A DNA stretch of 64,000 nt from Adiantum capillus-veneris (GCA_014529385.2 CM043959.1:88333529-88397528), one strand, 5' to 3'; shown: positions 41,600-53,820, numbered from the stretch's first letter. Notes: a model not told the origin generated them from the sequence alone. A program made the numbers and translations.

Positions 41600-44500
41600 C
41601 TTGCTCAGCTTAGCCGTTTCTTTCTTCAGGAGTCTACGGCCCGCTTGGCTGCAGCGAGAGAGGAGGAGGAGCATCTTTGATGTGGCATTGCTTCCCTGTA
41701 GAGGATGCAGGAGCAGCACCCAGACAGTCCCTGGTTGGAGGAGCAGTTGCAACAGGATCACCAAGAGCTTGCCAACACAAAGGAGAGGCGTCATGATTTT
41801 GCTTTCCATCAACGGGCATCTCAGTGGACCCAGGTGGGTGACAGAGTTACAAGGGTGTTCTTTGAGACTGTGGGACCTCAGCATGCGCACTCTAGTGCCA
41901 ACCAATTGCGGAGGCCTAACATGTTAGTTGCTTCAAAGCCAGAGGACATGTGTGCAGTTGATACTGACTTTTACCGTGACATGTTGTCAACAGAGCCTTA
42001 GTCGGAGCGTCAAGATGCATGTAGAGAGCTAGTCTGGGCACAAATGCCTTGTCTTGTGAGTGAGGAGATGTGTCAAAGGCTTGAGAAGCCTCTTCAACTA
42101 GAGGATCTCCACGTGGACCTTAGAGAACTTCCCCGTGGTGGCTTTCTAGGTGAGGATGGTTTGACTCCCGGTTTTTTCTTAGAGTATTGGGACTTCCTTG
42201 GCTCATACCTTTGCGGCGCTTTTTAGTACATCTTACACACATGAGAAATGCCTGACAACATGAGTGAGGGTTTGATCTACCTAATTCCCAAGGAGGGTGG
42301 TTCCTTGGATGAGATTTGGCGCAGTGGCGACCCATCACCATCCTTAACTCAGCCTACAAAATTCTTACCAAGGCTTTGAGTTACAGGATTCAGTCACTTC
42401 CAAAGAGCATTATACATGGTACTCAAACAGGTTTTATCAAGGAGTGCAATATCCTTAACAGCATCTTAACTTTTTGGGAGGCATCTGCCCTCACACTCCT
42501 CCATGGTGAGGATCTGGTGATTCTTCTTCTTGATTTTGAGAAGTCCTACGATAGAGTTGACTGGGACTTTTTCGAGGGCACTCTTCATAGGATAGGATTC
42601 TCAGATTCCTGGATTAGAGGTGTGTCATCTCTTTACAAACGTGCACACAGTCAGGTGCTTTGGCCAGGAGGTAGAGGAGATTGATTCATGCTCCCACGTT
42701 CGGTCAGACAAGCCTGCTCTCTTGCCCCCTTCCTCTTTCTGTTCTATGCTGAGGTGATGAGCTGATTTTTGGTTTCACAGCAGGTTGGTTTACATGGCTT
42801 AGTGCTTCCTATTCGGGGCGATGAGCTACTGGATGCTGAGTTTGCAGACGACTCACCTTTGTACTTGGAGGGCCAGGAGGCCAACCTACACAAGTGTGAG
42901 CAGACTCTTGAGACCTTTTGTTGTGCATCAGGCGTGCTGATCAACTGGAGGAAGACAGTGGCTTTCTCGGTTGGCAATGCTCCGATGCCTGATTGGATGC
43001 TAGGTGAGGGTTTTAGATGGATCCCCCCAGGGACTGTTGTTTGTTACTTGGGCTATCAGGTTGGATTTGACTTGTCTTCTGAGCAGAAAATTGCTTGCCT
43101 CCTCCTGTCCATTAGGAGGAAGCTATGACATTGGTGCTTGGCACGACTTTCTTTGGCTGGCAGAGTTGTAGTGGCCAACCAGGTGTTGTTGGCTACTATG
43201 TGGTACATTACATCTTGTTGGATCTTTTCGAGCTCCTACATCAGCCATGTTGAGAGGCTAATCAGGAATTTCCTTTGGTTAGGACATGATAATCAGATAG
43301 CCCGTCGAAAGTGGCTTGGCAGGTCTCAATCTACCTTGTTCTCAGGGGAGGTTGGGGATCATAGACCCTGCATAGCAGAGTAGAGCTCTTCTTGGGAAGT
43401 TTGTTGCAAGAGGACTGCTTCCAGGGGAGGAGCTCTAGAAGGAGTTTTTGCTTCATCGGCTTAGAGCTAGAATGCCTTAGGCTCGAGGCCCTTGGAGACC
43501 TTCCACCACATTAATTTTCATAGAGATGCACAGACTTGGCCTGAGTAGGAGACTAGAGGACCGTTTTTCTGTAAGCACCAGTCTACTTGTACGAAGGAAT
43601 GCCTCAGACAACCCCTTATTTGGAACCCCATGTTCAGCACTCAGAGAGGCCACTTGGTTGGTAGTAGGTCTCATGTCTCTTGGGGTCCCATGGCAGAGGG
43701 TCCAGCATGCACTTTGGGTGACTGGCTACAGTTCTCAGGTTTGTCAACGGAGCTTCAGAGAATCCAGCTATACAGGGCATGAGAGGGGTGCAGAGCATGT
43801 GCCAGGACATCACAGAGGAAGTACTTGCTGAGTGGCTTACACCTCTTGAGTCAGCAACACCCAGATGGATGGAAGCCTTCACACAACTGGAGGTCCTCAT
43901 CGCAATTTGGGCTTACTTAGAGATGGTACCCTCCATGTTTTTTGAGCTTCAAGGTGAGGGTCAATTACATAGAATCTCAGTCGAGGCCCCACAGGTTGCA
44001 GAGTGTTGTTTTCGGAGGATCAAAGTTGTGGGCATCTGTGGGAGGACTTGTGTCATAGATCCTAACCCAGCAGCTCTTGAGACAGGCCTGTGGAGGCTGT
44101 AAACGTGGAAGAGTTGTCCATTGGCACGAGTGCATTGGGATCCTGGAGCGTGGTTTTGGAGGGTTTCTCCTCAGCCGACCATCCTGGTGTCCCTTTCTTT
44201 TAGTACATTATTTGACTGGGACGTCACATACTGGCAACACGAAGAGAGGCTCATCTTGCTACAGCACCTCATTGGCAAGAGGAGGGTCTCACAGTCTAGG
44301 AGGAGGGTCTCACAGTCTAGTTCTTGTCAGCCTTTTGGGAGAGGTTGTGTGACACTAGACAGCCGCAGCAAGTCACTTTGTTCTACTGGCTATTTGCACA
44401 TGGAGCTACAACAATGGGGAGCGAACACTATTGTAGCTGGCTTGTACATAGTGGTGTCTCGGAAGCATGTGCAGCTTGTGACCATCCTGTGGAGAGTCAG

Positions 44501-45010
44501 TGTCATTGTCTTTGGGATTGTCCTATGGCACAACAGATTTGGCTTCGTGTCCTTTGGCTGATGCCGATTCTTTCCACTGCGCGGCAGTACACTTAGGGGG
44601 CAGCTGCTTGGTCCACTCTCATGGGCTCGGCACTACAGTTTGAGCTATCCTCCACCATTAGGATGATAGTGATACAGGGGGGTCGACCTACACTCCAGCC
44701 TGCTACAGAGCTTACTCCACAGGAGTGGTGCAGTGAGAGAGAAGAGTGTTAGGAGCTCGTCTATGGCCTAGCACTCTGGTTCATCTGGCAGACTGGCTAC
44801 TTCAGCATCTTTGATACTCGCCCTGTACCAGCAATAGAGACGGTTTGAGATTTCTTGCTAGGGCTGATTTATACTCTCATGGGACAATTCAAGAGACTCC
44901 AGGGCAGCTCCGACCGCATGCAGGAGCGTAGAGAGGCTTTCCTTGTACTATGGCACCCTGTGCCTTTCTTCACCATGGTCCAGGGTGTGCTCAAATGGCA
45001 CTATTGTCCA
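41600..45010 (+). pseudogene. LINE RT and C-terminal zinc domain
   Basis: RT motifs run in order. They are LTPGFFLEYWDF (42160), GLIYLIPKEGG (42270), AYKILTKALSYRIQ (42350), ILLLDFEKSYDRVDWDFFE (42523-42580), the FLFYAEV block (42735) and LLDAEFADDSPLYLE (42830-42875, the YADD-equivalent FADD). YLGYQVGFD (43048) and VVANQVLLATMWYITS (43165-43215) follow. A C-terminal zinc-binding region has CAACDHPVESQCHCLWDC (about 44468-44525). The product would reverse transcribe LINE RNA at the nicked target. Frames switch several times and stops are frequent. Confidence 0.85.
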
Positions 45011-45190
45011 CCTGCGTGACTCTGCCATCCTCCCATCTCCTAATTTAGCCTCATTGTACATATGTTGTTTTTTCATCGGGAGAGTCTCTTCTTATGATTA
45101 TTGTAGCCCTCTCTAGTAGAGGTGGTTGGAGCCCTATGGGGCAGTTTCATTAACTGATAGATGGATCTCTTTCTCGAGAAAAAAAGAGTG

Positions 45191-46112
45191 TGGCTATCAT
45201 CATCAAAGTATTTAAGCGAGATTTTTCTTTCTTCACAATCAATTAAAACATGATTTTCAATCATCTAATTGATACCAATAATTACATAATGCATAGCCAT
45301 ATTTATGACGTAAAAATTGCCCTTATGATTATGACTATTCAAAGAAAAGACAGGTTTGCAATCAATTCTTTTATAAAACTTTTGTTACCATTAGTTAAGT
45401 CCACGAGTATTTTGATTTCTTAGTTTAATTTCAGGTTTAATTTCTCAAGCAATTCAGAGGACAAGAAGCAATGCACACTACCCAAATCAAAATTTCAAAT
45501 CTCAAATTTTACGCATAAATTCAATTACACAAGCTTTCAAAGGATTCATCAAAGACGTAAAGCATTAAAAAAGAGGGTCTAATTACATACCTTTATTATG
45601 TGCATCACCACTAGTCTCCACTTTAGTCATCTTGCTCGGTACTACCTTATTAATTGCTTTGTTTGGACATTCAAAAGTATGGTGGTTTTGTTCCCTATAT
45701 TGAAAGACGTAAAGCTATGTCTAATGACATACATTTATTATGTGCATCACCACTAGTCTCCACTTTAGTCATCTTGCTCCGTACTACCTTATTGATCGCT
45801 TTGTTCGGACATTCAAAAGTCTGGTGGTTTTGTTTTCTATATTGAAAGCATAATCCAAATCTTCGAATTCTCCAATCCACATTTTTAAATTTTTGTATGT
45901 CTTTCTTATACCATCAAGCTCATTAAGCTTAGCCTTCTTGAAGAATGATTTGACTATCGCTTCTCTCACATCATCATCCTCATCATTGTCATCGTTGATT
46001 TTTTGTTTCTTCCTTTTTGATCATTTATCTACACTTTCATCTTCTCCTTTCTTCAATTGTTTCTCTTATTCTTTCATCGTTGTCGTTGAATCAAAACTAC
46101 TCTGATACTACT
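45191..46112 (-). pseudogene. Gypsy-E RNase H start and gag scraps, with internal duplication
   Basis: Minus strand. Near the primer site lies an acidic/Lys-rich region, then KSFFKKAKLNELDGIRKTYKNL and a knuckle-like CFQYRKQNHQTFEC (about 45800-45850). A direct duplication of about 142-152 bp spans 45551-45702 and 45703-45850. The 45190-45264 part (VLIDCEERKISLKYFDDDSH) joins the RNase H piece on the other side of the LINE. Confidence 0.6.
45551..45850. repeat. Two-copy tandem duplication, 142-152 bp
   Basis: AAAGACGTAAAGC starts at 45551 and 45703; GCATCACCACTAG occurs at 45602 and 45744. The copies are about 90% alike, with a 10-bp length difference near their start. Confidence 0.88.
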
Positions 46113-47126
46113 TGTGACATGACAAGGGAGAGCAAAATAGATGGATGAACAAGAAAAATACAAAGTATGCAAAGAATAGATAAAATAAAGAATCTGTATG
46201 GATGTAAGGTAATCATTACAAGAAGAGCATAGCTCGTTTCATAACCTCCCGACCACCCCCGAGCTATCTCAATCTTATGCACAATCTTAATCTCAATCAC
46301 ACTATCACTCTCAATCTCAATCTTTGGATGGCAACAACGATCATTATCCGCATTGCAACACGATCACAATCTCAATATCATGACACCTTGCACAGATCAT
46401 GTTTCACTTTGTAGAGTAGATATATCTGCAACGTCTACAAAATAGCCAAAAGAACATACTCGTGCAACCAATTCAACATGATAATCAAATTAAAAAACAT
46501 AACTTTATACCATCATAAAAAAGTACAATCACTTCTTGATTGGATCAAACAAAAGAGATATTGCATGTGGATATATTTTTGTAAGATAACCTATTGTTGT
46601 TGCTTGTAGGCTACCCTGTTTGCTACTGGCAATTTGTTTCTATCATAACTTTGTCATAAAAACTCAGACTATAGGCTTCCAGGTACTCAAAACGACAGGA
46701 ACAAGTACGTTCTACAAGGCTAACGCGGGTAGAATTCAAAAAAAAAACCCTTGTTTGACTTAAAAAGAAACTTTTAGGTCGCGACTCATAAAAACCCTAT
46801 TTTTAGGTCTCCACCACTTATTTTAAGCTTACTCATGAATTTTAAGCTTAAAAATATAAAAATGAAACATTGATATTGATGAAAACATCAATTTTGACTA
46901 CGTTTCTACTTTACTATCTATAGCGAAACTATCTTTTATTCATTAATTTTTATTAATTATGTATCTAATGTGTTTTTTAAAAAGAAGAGAATATATTTTC
47001 TCTTTCAACATCTTAATATTCTCTACCTAATGAATTACTCCACAATATTTTAAACCGTTTAACAAAAAATATGATCTATTACATTATTTTTTACTTTAAG
47101 AATTTTCATAAATAAGTCCTATTACA
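46113..47126 (-). repeat. 5' LTR of Gypsy-E
   Basis: 1014 bp, pairs with 38925-39966. The minus-strand end GTCACA is followed by the primer site. Confidence 0.9.
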
Positions 47127-47990
47127 GTTTGTTTACTTGATCTTCTTGAGTGAGTTGAATGACAACAAGATAATGAATTTGTCCGACCTTAAGAAGGCAC
47201 GACAAGATTTTCTGCAAGCTCAGACTGATTGTTTCTTAGAAGGCTACCAAGGGTGTTAGTTCCTCAACATCCTGAAGATCACACTATTGATCTGATTCCC
47301 GACATTACGTCATCAAACCGGCCACCTCATAGAGTAAGAAGGGCCTAAAATAAGAAAATTATGAACCAAGTGAAAGAGCTACTAGGGAAGGGTCTCATTC
47401 GGCCCAATACATCACCTTACTATTCCTTAGTGTTGCTCATTTAAAGAAAGATGGATCTTGGAGAATGTGCATTGACTACAGAGCTCTCAACAAAATCACC
47501 ATCAAGAAGAGATTTCTTATTCCAAGGATCGATGATATACTTGAAAAGCTTCAAGAGTCTGCAAGATTTAGCATAATTGACCTGAAGAGTGGTTATCATC
47601 AAATCAAGATTTCTCCTGGAGATGTCTACAAGACAGCATTCCCGATGTCTTTTGAAATGTTTGAGTATTTGGTGATGCCTTTTGGTCTCACAAATGCTTG
47701 TGCAACATTCAACAGGATGATGATGGACAAGATATTCAGAGAGTACACGTCATTTGTGGGTAGCTGTTTTGACGAGATCATCGTATTCTCCAAGAATGAG
47801 GCTGAACACCGTTACCATTTGTTTGAGGTTTTTTGAGCACTACGGGAACATCGATTGGTGGTTAACGGGAAGAAGAGTGATGTTTTCCTACCAAAGATTC
47901 ACTTTTTGGGACATTGTCTCTGCGGAGGGTGTCCAAATGGATTCTACCTAGATTGAGACCATTCGGGATTGGCCTAACTTTTGGAGGTCA
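47127..47990 (+). pseudogene. Gypsy-C reverse transcriptase
   Basis: Continuation of Gypsy-C after the nested element. It shows WRMCIDYRALNKITIKKRF (47460-47516), FSIIDLKSGYHQIKI, FEYLVMPFGLTNACATFNRMM, and a damaged catalytic box SCFDEI (normally xYxDDI, so the second Asp is Glu). It ends with a frame change to FLPKIHFLGH near 47890. The upstream part to 47400 has stops. It is cut off near 47990, where noncoding sequence begins. Confidence 0.86.
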
Positions 47991-48333
47991 AAATTTTGAC
48001 CATGAAATAGGTTTGGGGGGCTTTGAGGAAAATTTTGAAAATTGAATTTTTTGAAAGTTTCAAGTTTTTCGTGCATTTCTAAATCCGAGCCAAAAAGTGG
48101 GAAAAAAGAGGTCAAAGTGGTCTCCCCCCCACCCCCCTATCCCTTTCCCCTAGCCACCTCCCTTCTCACTAGGTAAGAGGCCATTAAGAGGTGTAAGGCT
48201 ACCTTGTCCCCCTACATTTTTTGAAGGTATAGAGTGTGTCCATCACCCTTTTCCTATTGGCTGGCCTCTACTTAACCTTAATCCCATAGGGCCCTTAGAG
48301 GGTTCATATTTTTCCTAATGTTTTGGAAAAAAA
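47991..48333. other. Noncoding insert or LTR-like stretch between two Gypsy pieces
   Basis: Starts after the RT fragment with TTTGGAGGTCAAAATTTTGACC and includes homopolymer C tracts (48123-48140). No protein is seen. It separates two Gypsy fragments whose RT C-termini overlap in content. Confidence 0.4.
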
Positions 48334-50392
48334 TTGAAGAATATATATCATCTTGGGCTTTGTTTTGAGAAATGTCAAAAAACCAGATTAAGTCTTAATC
48401 CCATGAGGTGTGTATTTGATGTGGCAAACGAGATGTTTTTGGGACACCTCATTTCCGAAGAGGGGATTGTGGTAGATCCCATCAAGATTGCGGCCAGTAT
48501 GCAAGCACCACCACCTATTCACTAAAGGCGACTCTGTCTTTTCTGGGTCAAGTACGGTGGCATGGACGACATTTGTGATTTTTGGCTCATATTGTGGTAA
48601 CATTGAATGTGATGGCACAAGTGGATAAGAAGGAGTTTAAGTGAACTCTAGAATGCGATTTGGCCTGGCACCACTTCAAAATGATATTCACAAGAGCACT
48701 AGTCCTTTTACCTCAAGATTGGAGAAAGGATTTCCATGTGTTTATTGATGCTTCTAACATCACAATTGGAAATATACCAGTGCAAGAAAAAATTAATGGA
48801 TGGTTTTGACCGATCTATTATGCTAGTAGATGGCTTTCTATACCTGAGAAGAATTATGGGGTGACAAAAAGAGAACGTCTGGGAATGGTGTATTTGATGA
48901 AGAAGTTTCAATATTATTTTCTTGAAAAACTATCTTATTTTCATGTGGATCACTTGGCATTGTTTTTCCTTATGCGAAAACAGAATTTGGTGGGTAGACT
49001 GGCTAGGTGAATGATCCTATTGCAAGAATATGAGTTTGAAGTGGTACATCATCCAAGAGTGCAATGTGGTTGCGGCTATTTGTCCCAAATATATTTAGGG
49101 GAGGCACCCACTAGTGTTGAAGACGAGTTGTCGGGTACACATTTGTTCAGAGCGGAAGCGAAAAAGGAAGTTGCTAGAAATTCAGAACCTCTTCCATGGA
49201 CATGGTATGAGGAGATGAATTGAAAAGTAACAAGTTTGAAATTCTATTGGTTCAACTGTATTACATAGATCTTTGGGGAATACTGCTATGGTGTGTTTGA
49301 GGACCAGAACAATGAGCAATACTCGAGAAGATTCATGAAGGAGTTGTTGGTGGTCATCTGTCTAGGCCCTTAATTGCAAAGAAGGTGTTTCAAGCCGAAC
49401 TTTGGTACCCTACATTTCATGCAGACGCAATGAGATTTACCGTTCAATGTGACATTTGCTAGAGGATTCAATAGCCAATGAATAATGATAGATTATCCCT
49501 TAATTTTATTATACAACTTGAACCATTCCAAAAGTGAGGATTTGACTTTATAGGTCCAATCAAACCATTAGCAAAACGGTCTCAATGCAGTTACATTTGG
49601 ACTTGTACGGATTACTATACAAAGTGGATTGAAACTTGGGCATTAAAAGAAGATAATGCAATTTCAGGGGTAGAATGTCTCTGTCGAGATGTGTTTCCAC
49701 AATTTGGTTTACCAGCGGAATTGGTTAGTAATTGATGTACACATTTTTTGAATAAAGTAATAAGGGAGTTCTTGCGTTTTTGAGATCATGCATAAGAAGA
49801 GTACCCCTTATATCCGCAAGCGAATGGCTTGGTAGAAAGGAGCAATAAGGTTATTATGTGGATGTTGACCAAGTAAGTAATTGTCGAACGAGATGATTGG
49901 GATTTGAAACTCCGCAACACTTTGGGCATATCGTACTTCATTTAAAGTGGCTAGGGGTTTACTCCATTTAAGCTAGCATTCGGAATAAAAGCCATTCCGT
50001 TGGAAATTGTGGTGCCCAACATATGCATTGTGGTATTGGAGAGATTGTTACCAGAAGACTTGATGGTCTACCAAATAGACTAGTTTTTGCAGATGGAAGA
50101 GGATAACTATACCAGTTTTATGATGATGTGGGAGTTTCAAAGCGGGAAAAAGAAACAAATGGATTGGGGAATGCGGTCCGATACATTTAAGGCACGATAT
50201 TTGGTGCTTATGTTTAATTCTTGGTAAGAAAAACATAAAGGAAAGCTTAAATTATAGTGGATGGGACCGTACCATGTTCAAGGAAGTGCCGAGGTGAATA
50301 TGTTTTTCTTACGAAATCTGGATGGCACTCTAGTTCCAAGTCTAATTGATGGATTTAAATTGCAACACTACCTCGATGACGCTGCCAAGTAA
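48334..50392 (+). pseudogene. Gypsy-D RT end, RNase H and integrase
   Basis: Begins with LGLCFEKCQKTRLSLNPMRC and FLGHLISEEGIVVDP, the same RT region that ends the previous fragment but clearly different in sequence. RNase H follows (FHVFIDASN near 48733, SIPEKNYGVT), then KLLYFHVDH-like and EYEFEVVHHPRVQCGCGYLS. The integrase zinc region starts near 49330 (EGVVGGHLSRPLIAKKVFQ). The catalytic core has CTDYYTKWIE (49606-49635) and QANGLVERSNKV (49818). The pol ends with WMGPYHVQGSAEVN near 50262. Stops are frequent. Order and motifs are typical of plant Gypsy elements. Confidence 0.84.
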
Positions 50393-51869
50393 TCATGTTT
50401 AAAAGATTGATGCAGTTGATCCAATCCTGCTAATCATTGTAATAATACTTGCGTACAACTTTGAATGTGGCATTAAATCTTGTGAGAGATATTCGAGGCA
50501 TCATGAGGAGGATTCTATAATGAGTAGGGTATTGTGACAAGGGATGGCGGTTCATTAATTGTCACATGTGTGAACCCAAGAACCAATGCATGGTATTGTG
50601 TGCTCAACATGCAAAAGGCATTCTATATTCTGAGAAAGTCTTCTTGTCACATAGCTTTGCGTAGTTCACAATTTTCTTCATCCACCTTCTCAAGTTCTCT
50701 GTAGAGAATGACTCGATGGCACTAGCTGTGGGGTTTTCGAGCATGAAGGCTCTTACCTCCATCAATCATCAAATGACAAAGGCAATGAAGGTGTGGCTGG
50801 AGCATGGAGGACTATTGGAGTATACGTTGATTGATTGGGTGCGGGTACAACCTCATCCCCATACACTTTTGATCTTACAAGAGCTAGCACCCAAGGACAA
50901 TCAAGGCATTGTGCATCTCCATGGTGAGCCTCATCAGCTATCAGTGCAATTGGTGCAAGAGAAATGTCGTTTATTGTCCATGGGTATAACTGTGCCTACA
51001 AAGAAGACGGCTATGTATGATATGATTTTGGCTTATGGGAACCCAGCCAACAATGACTTTTGATTGCATGGTTGTCAAGATAAAGAAGTACGTGAGTGTC
51101 TCGAATGGATTTTGGAAGGAGTATGGCTAATGGCCAAGTTCTCGGGCTACTCATGCCATGATCTGTGCTGCTAAGTTGTGTGGGGGTGTCAATTGGGTTG
51201 AAGTCCTCATCCGACAATTGTTCACTGAAGCTAGAAGAGATGTCAATACAATGGATAACGGAAAGGTAGTAAATACCAAAGTAGGGTAGATTTTTTGGCC
51301 CCTCTTTTTCTTGTAATGTGGGATCAGGTCCTCCATGTGTGCCAAATGTTAGCCCGACAGAACATTATTTAAAGAAGGAAACGATGTGTGTGCAGATTGA
51401 AAATAGTGCAACTCCTTGTATTGGTATGTCAAAAGGAGGTCTATAAGTAAGGCATGTTTTGTATTTTGCACATGTAATACTTAGGTCTGTGTAATAAGGA
51501 TGATGAGTGTCGGTATTGTTTCAATGTTCTTTGGTCTTCTGAGGGTCTTTTGTACCTTACTTGTATGCAATGAAGTAGTCGTTTATGCTTTTTGTTTCCA
51601 ATATTGCACGTGGGTAACATTGTATGTAACCTTCAATTGTGCACGATGTTGCCTGCTTTTCACGTCCAACATGCTTTATTTAGTGCAAAAGCTTTTGCCA
51701 TACAATTTGTATCAACTTGTGAAGAGATTGGTTGGGCGATTAGGTTTGAGGAGTGCACAAAGCCTAAGTCAGTATCGAGTATGTGACAGATGAAATGCTT
51801 TCGAGAGAATTGTTTCTAAATTGGCAGCTCACAATGTATTAATTTGTTATCAAGCTTGATGAAGCACAT
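50393..51869 (+). other. Region after Gypsy-D pol, possible 3' LTR
   Basis: A purine-rich GAGTAGGGTA followed by TGTGACAAGG near 50534 could be a polypurine tract and LTR start, but no partner LTR is present to confirm it. The region contains one 115-codon frame (50716-51063), listed separately, and otherwise only short AT-rich frames. Confidence 0.3.
50716..51063 (+). CDS. Unrecognised 115-aa open frame
   Basis: Begins MALAVGFSSMKALTSINHQM and ends NPANNDF. It is soluble-looking, with a His/Pro patch (PHPHTLLILQELAPKDNQG) and no membrane segment or known motif. It lies 320 bp after Gypsy-D integrase on the same strand. It could be an extra ORF of that element, a captured gene piece or chance. 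It is uninterrupted while the adjacent pol is full of stops. I do not recognise it. Confidence 0.3.
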   Translation: MALAVGFSSMKALTSINHQMTKAMKVWLEHGGLLEYTLIDWVRVQPHPHTLLILQELAPKDNQGIVHLHGEPHQLSVQLVQEKCRLLSMGITVPTKKTAMYDMILAYGNPANNDF

Positions 51870-52101
51870 TGTTGGAATTAGGGTTGCAAGAAAACACACA
51901 CAACTTGGAGAAGACAAAGGAAGCTCAAGGCATACAACAGAGAGAGTATTACTTAGTGTGCAATGGAAAGATTGATAGCCCTAGAATGAGGGGTGTATAT
52001 ACAATGCAAGGGGGGGGGGGAGAACCTACTAGTGAGGGAGAAAATGTCCCGTCAGTCCTAAGTGTTTTCACATACAACACTACCACATGTATACGATAAC
52101 A
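51870..52101 (-). repeat. 3' LTR of Copia-B
   Basis: 232 bp, plus-strand TGTTGGAATT to CGATAACA, containing a G10 tract near 52011-52020 that the other LTR lacks at this length. Confidence 0.94.
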
Positions 52102-52109
52102 AATCCCCC

Positions 52110-53820
52110 CTGGAGTGATGCGATGAATGAGAGCTGGCATATAGAGTAAAAGGAAGTGCCATGCCCTGAGGACATGATCAGTTCACAAAGGGGAGTAAGC
52201 CCAAAGCTTTTACAAAAAGCTTCGAACTTCTCACGAGAAAATGCCTTTGTGAAAATATTTGCAAGGTTGTCCTTTGTTGGCACATAAGCCAAGTTGATCT
52301 CTCCTGCTGAGAGCCTCTCCTTGACATAGTGGTAATGCACCTTAATGTGCTTTGTGTGAGCATGAAAAACTGGGTTCCTCGCAACTACCAATGCGCTCTA
52401 ACTGTCAGTGTAAATAGTGTCGGTAGTGTCTTTTCCAACACCCAAATCAACCATAAGGCGTCTGAGCCATACACACTTAATCGTAGTTGTGAAGAGTTCC
52501 ATGTACTCAGCCTCACAACTAGAAGTGACCACAGGAGGTTGCTTCTTGCTCAACCATGATATACATTAACTACAAGCATGAAACAAAAACCACTTGTGGA
52601 CACTCGCGTGTCAAAACAACTAGCCCAATTTGAGTCCAAAAATGCATGTAAGTCTGGCAGCAATGATCCCCCCTTGGGATAAAACAAGCCAAGATGTAAA
52701 GTGCCACTCAATTAGCATGCCAATGCTTAGACCCTGGGCTATGCATAAATCTGCTAACATGTGAGACTGTAAACTGAAAACCCGGCCTCGTGTTGCATTC
52801 ATAAATGAGGCATCCAACAACAGTTTGGTAAAGAGTGACATTTACAGGTTCACCAGCATCATGAAGACTCAATTTCAAACCTGTTTCCATGGGAGTGGCA
52901 ATAGGTTTGCAATCCTCAAATCCAAACTTACATAGCAATGTGTCTATGTAACTTTTCTGACACAAGGCAATACCACCATCACACTGCTTAAACTATATAC
53001 CCAAGTAATGATGCAATAGCCCCAAATCTTTCATCTTGAAAGTAGCATTCAAATTAGTCTTAAATTCAGCAATATGTCTCTCATTTGGTCCAACAATCAA
53101 CAAATCATTCACATAAAGAACCACAATGAGAAGTACATCACCCTCACGCTTTACATACAATGTGCTTTTTGTTGGACTATTACGAAATCCTCGTTTGACC
53201 AAATGAGTGTCAGCCTTTTCATACCAAGCACAAGGAGATTGCTTCAACCCATACAAAGCTTTGTTACATTTGCACACCTTATCCTCTTGTCCTTTCTTGA
53301 CAAAACCGCGAGGTTGTGTTACATAAACTTCCTCAAATATGTCACCATTCAAGAAAGCAGTAACAATGTTTGATTGATGTACATCCCAACCAAAATGAGC
53401 TGCCAATGAACATAGAAGACACACAGTAGTCATACGACAAGTGAGAGAAAAAGTCTCTTCATAATCTATGCCTTTTTGTTGTGCATAACCCTTTGCAACA
53501 AGTCGAGCCTTATAGCGATCAATCTCACCATCCGGCTTGCATTTCAACTTGTAAACCCACTTCGTACCAATGGCCTTTTTTCCAAGAGGCAAATCACATA
53601 AAGTCCATGTGTCCTTTTTTATAAGTGCATCATATTCTGATTGCATGGCACCCATCTTTTTTGAATTATGTGCTTCATCAAAAGACAAAGGTTCCTCAAC
53701 ATCATGCAAGCTAGACACAGCCAAAGCATAACAATCTGATGCATAAGATGCATGGTGAGAGCCTGAACAAGTGCGACTAGACAAAGGTGCATCCAATTTA
53801 CTGTCACGCAAAGTATGCAC
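52110..53820 (-). pseudogene. Copia-B reverse transcriptase and RNase H
   Basis: RT at 52993-53820: KKAIGTKWVYKLKCKPDGEI, ARLVAKGYAQQKGIDYEETF, YGLKQSPCAWYEK and the catalytic box VLYVNDLLIVG, where the first Asp of YVDD is Asn. The C-terminal RT part is at 52708-52965 (CQKSYIDTLLCKFGFEDCKP, then CNTRPGFQFTVSHVSRFMHS). The RNase H end is at about 52178-52391 (HIKVHYHYVKERLSAGEINL, then ANIFTKAFSREKF). The stop before 52965 and frame breaks show decay. Confidence 0.92.

Larger units (their letters stand above)
40572..45185 (+). mobile_element. LINE (non-LTR retrotransposon), 5'-truncated, plus strand
   Basis: It is flanked by 5-bp duplications GAGTG (40567-40571 and 45186-45190) and ends in an A7 tract at 45179-45185. 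Removing it restores a continuous minus-strand frame (DSHTHPLL) in Gypsy-E. It starts in the endonuclease C-terminus (SRLDRFYAS, then FFSDHALVIL, 40575-40680). It then has the linker, RT (41600-43390) and a C-terminal zinc domain. It is interrupted at about 40923-41596 by an LTR-like insert. Same family as the minus-strand LINE at 25437-27908, judged from the shared 3' end and the RT sequence. Confidence 0.87.
38925..47126 (-). mobile_element. Deleted Gypsy element on minus strand (Gypsy-E), nested in Gypsy-C
   Basis: Direct repeats of about 1 kb at 38925-39966 and 46113-47126 are LTRs. On the minus strand the element runs TGTAATAGG to GTCACA. A primer site (AGTAGTATCAGAGTAG) lies just inside the 5' LTR (plus 46095-46112). 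A polypurine tract (AAGGGGAGAA, plus 39967-39976) lies just before the 3' LTR. Without the LINE, only 1.5 kb of internal sequence remains: gag scraps, part of an RNase H and an integrase N-terminal scrap. No matching 5-bp target duplication is seen (CTTCG left, GTTTG right), so the ends may have rearranged. Confidence 0.88.
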
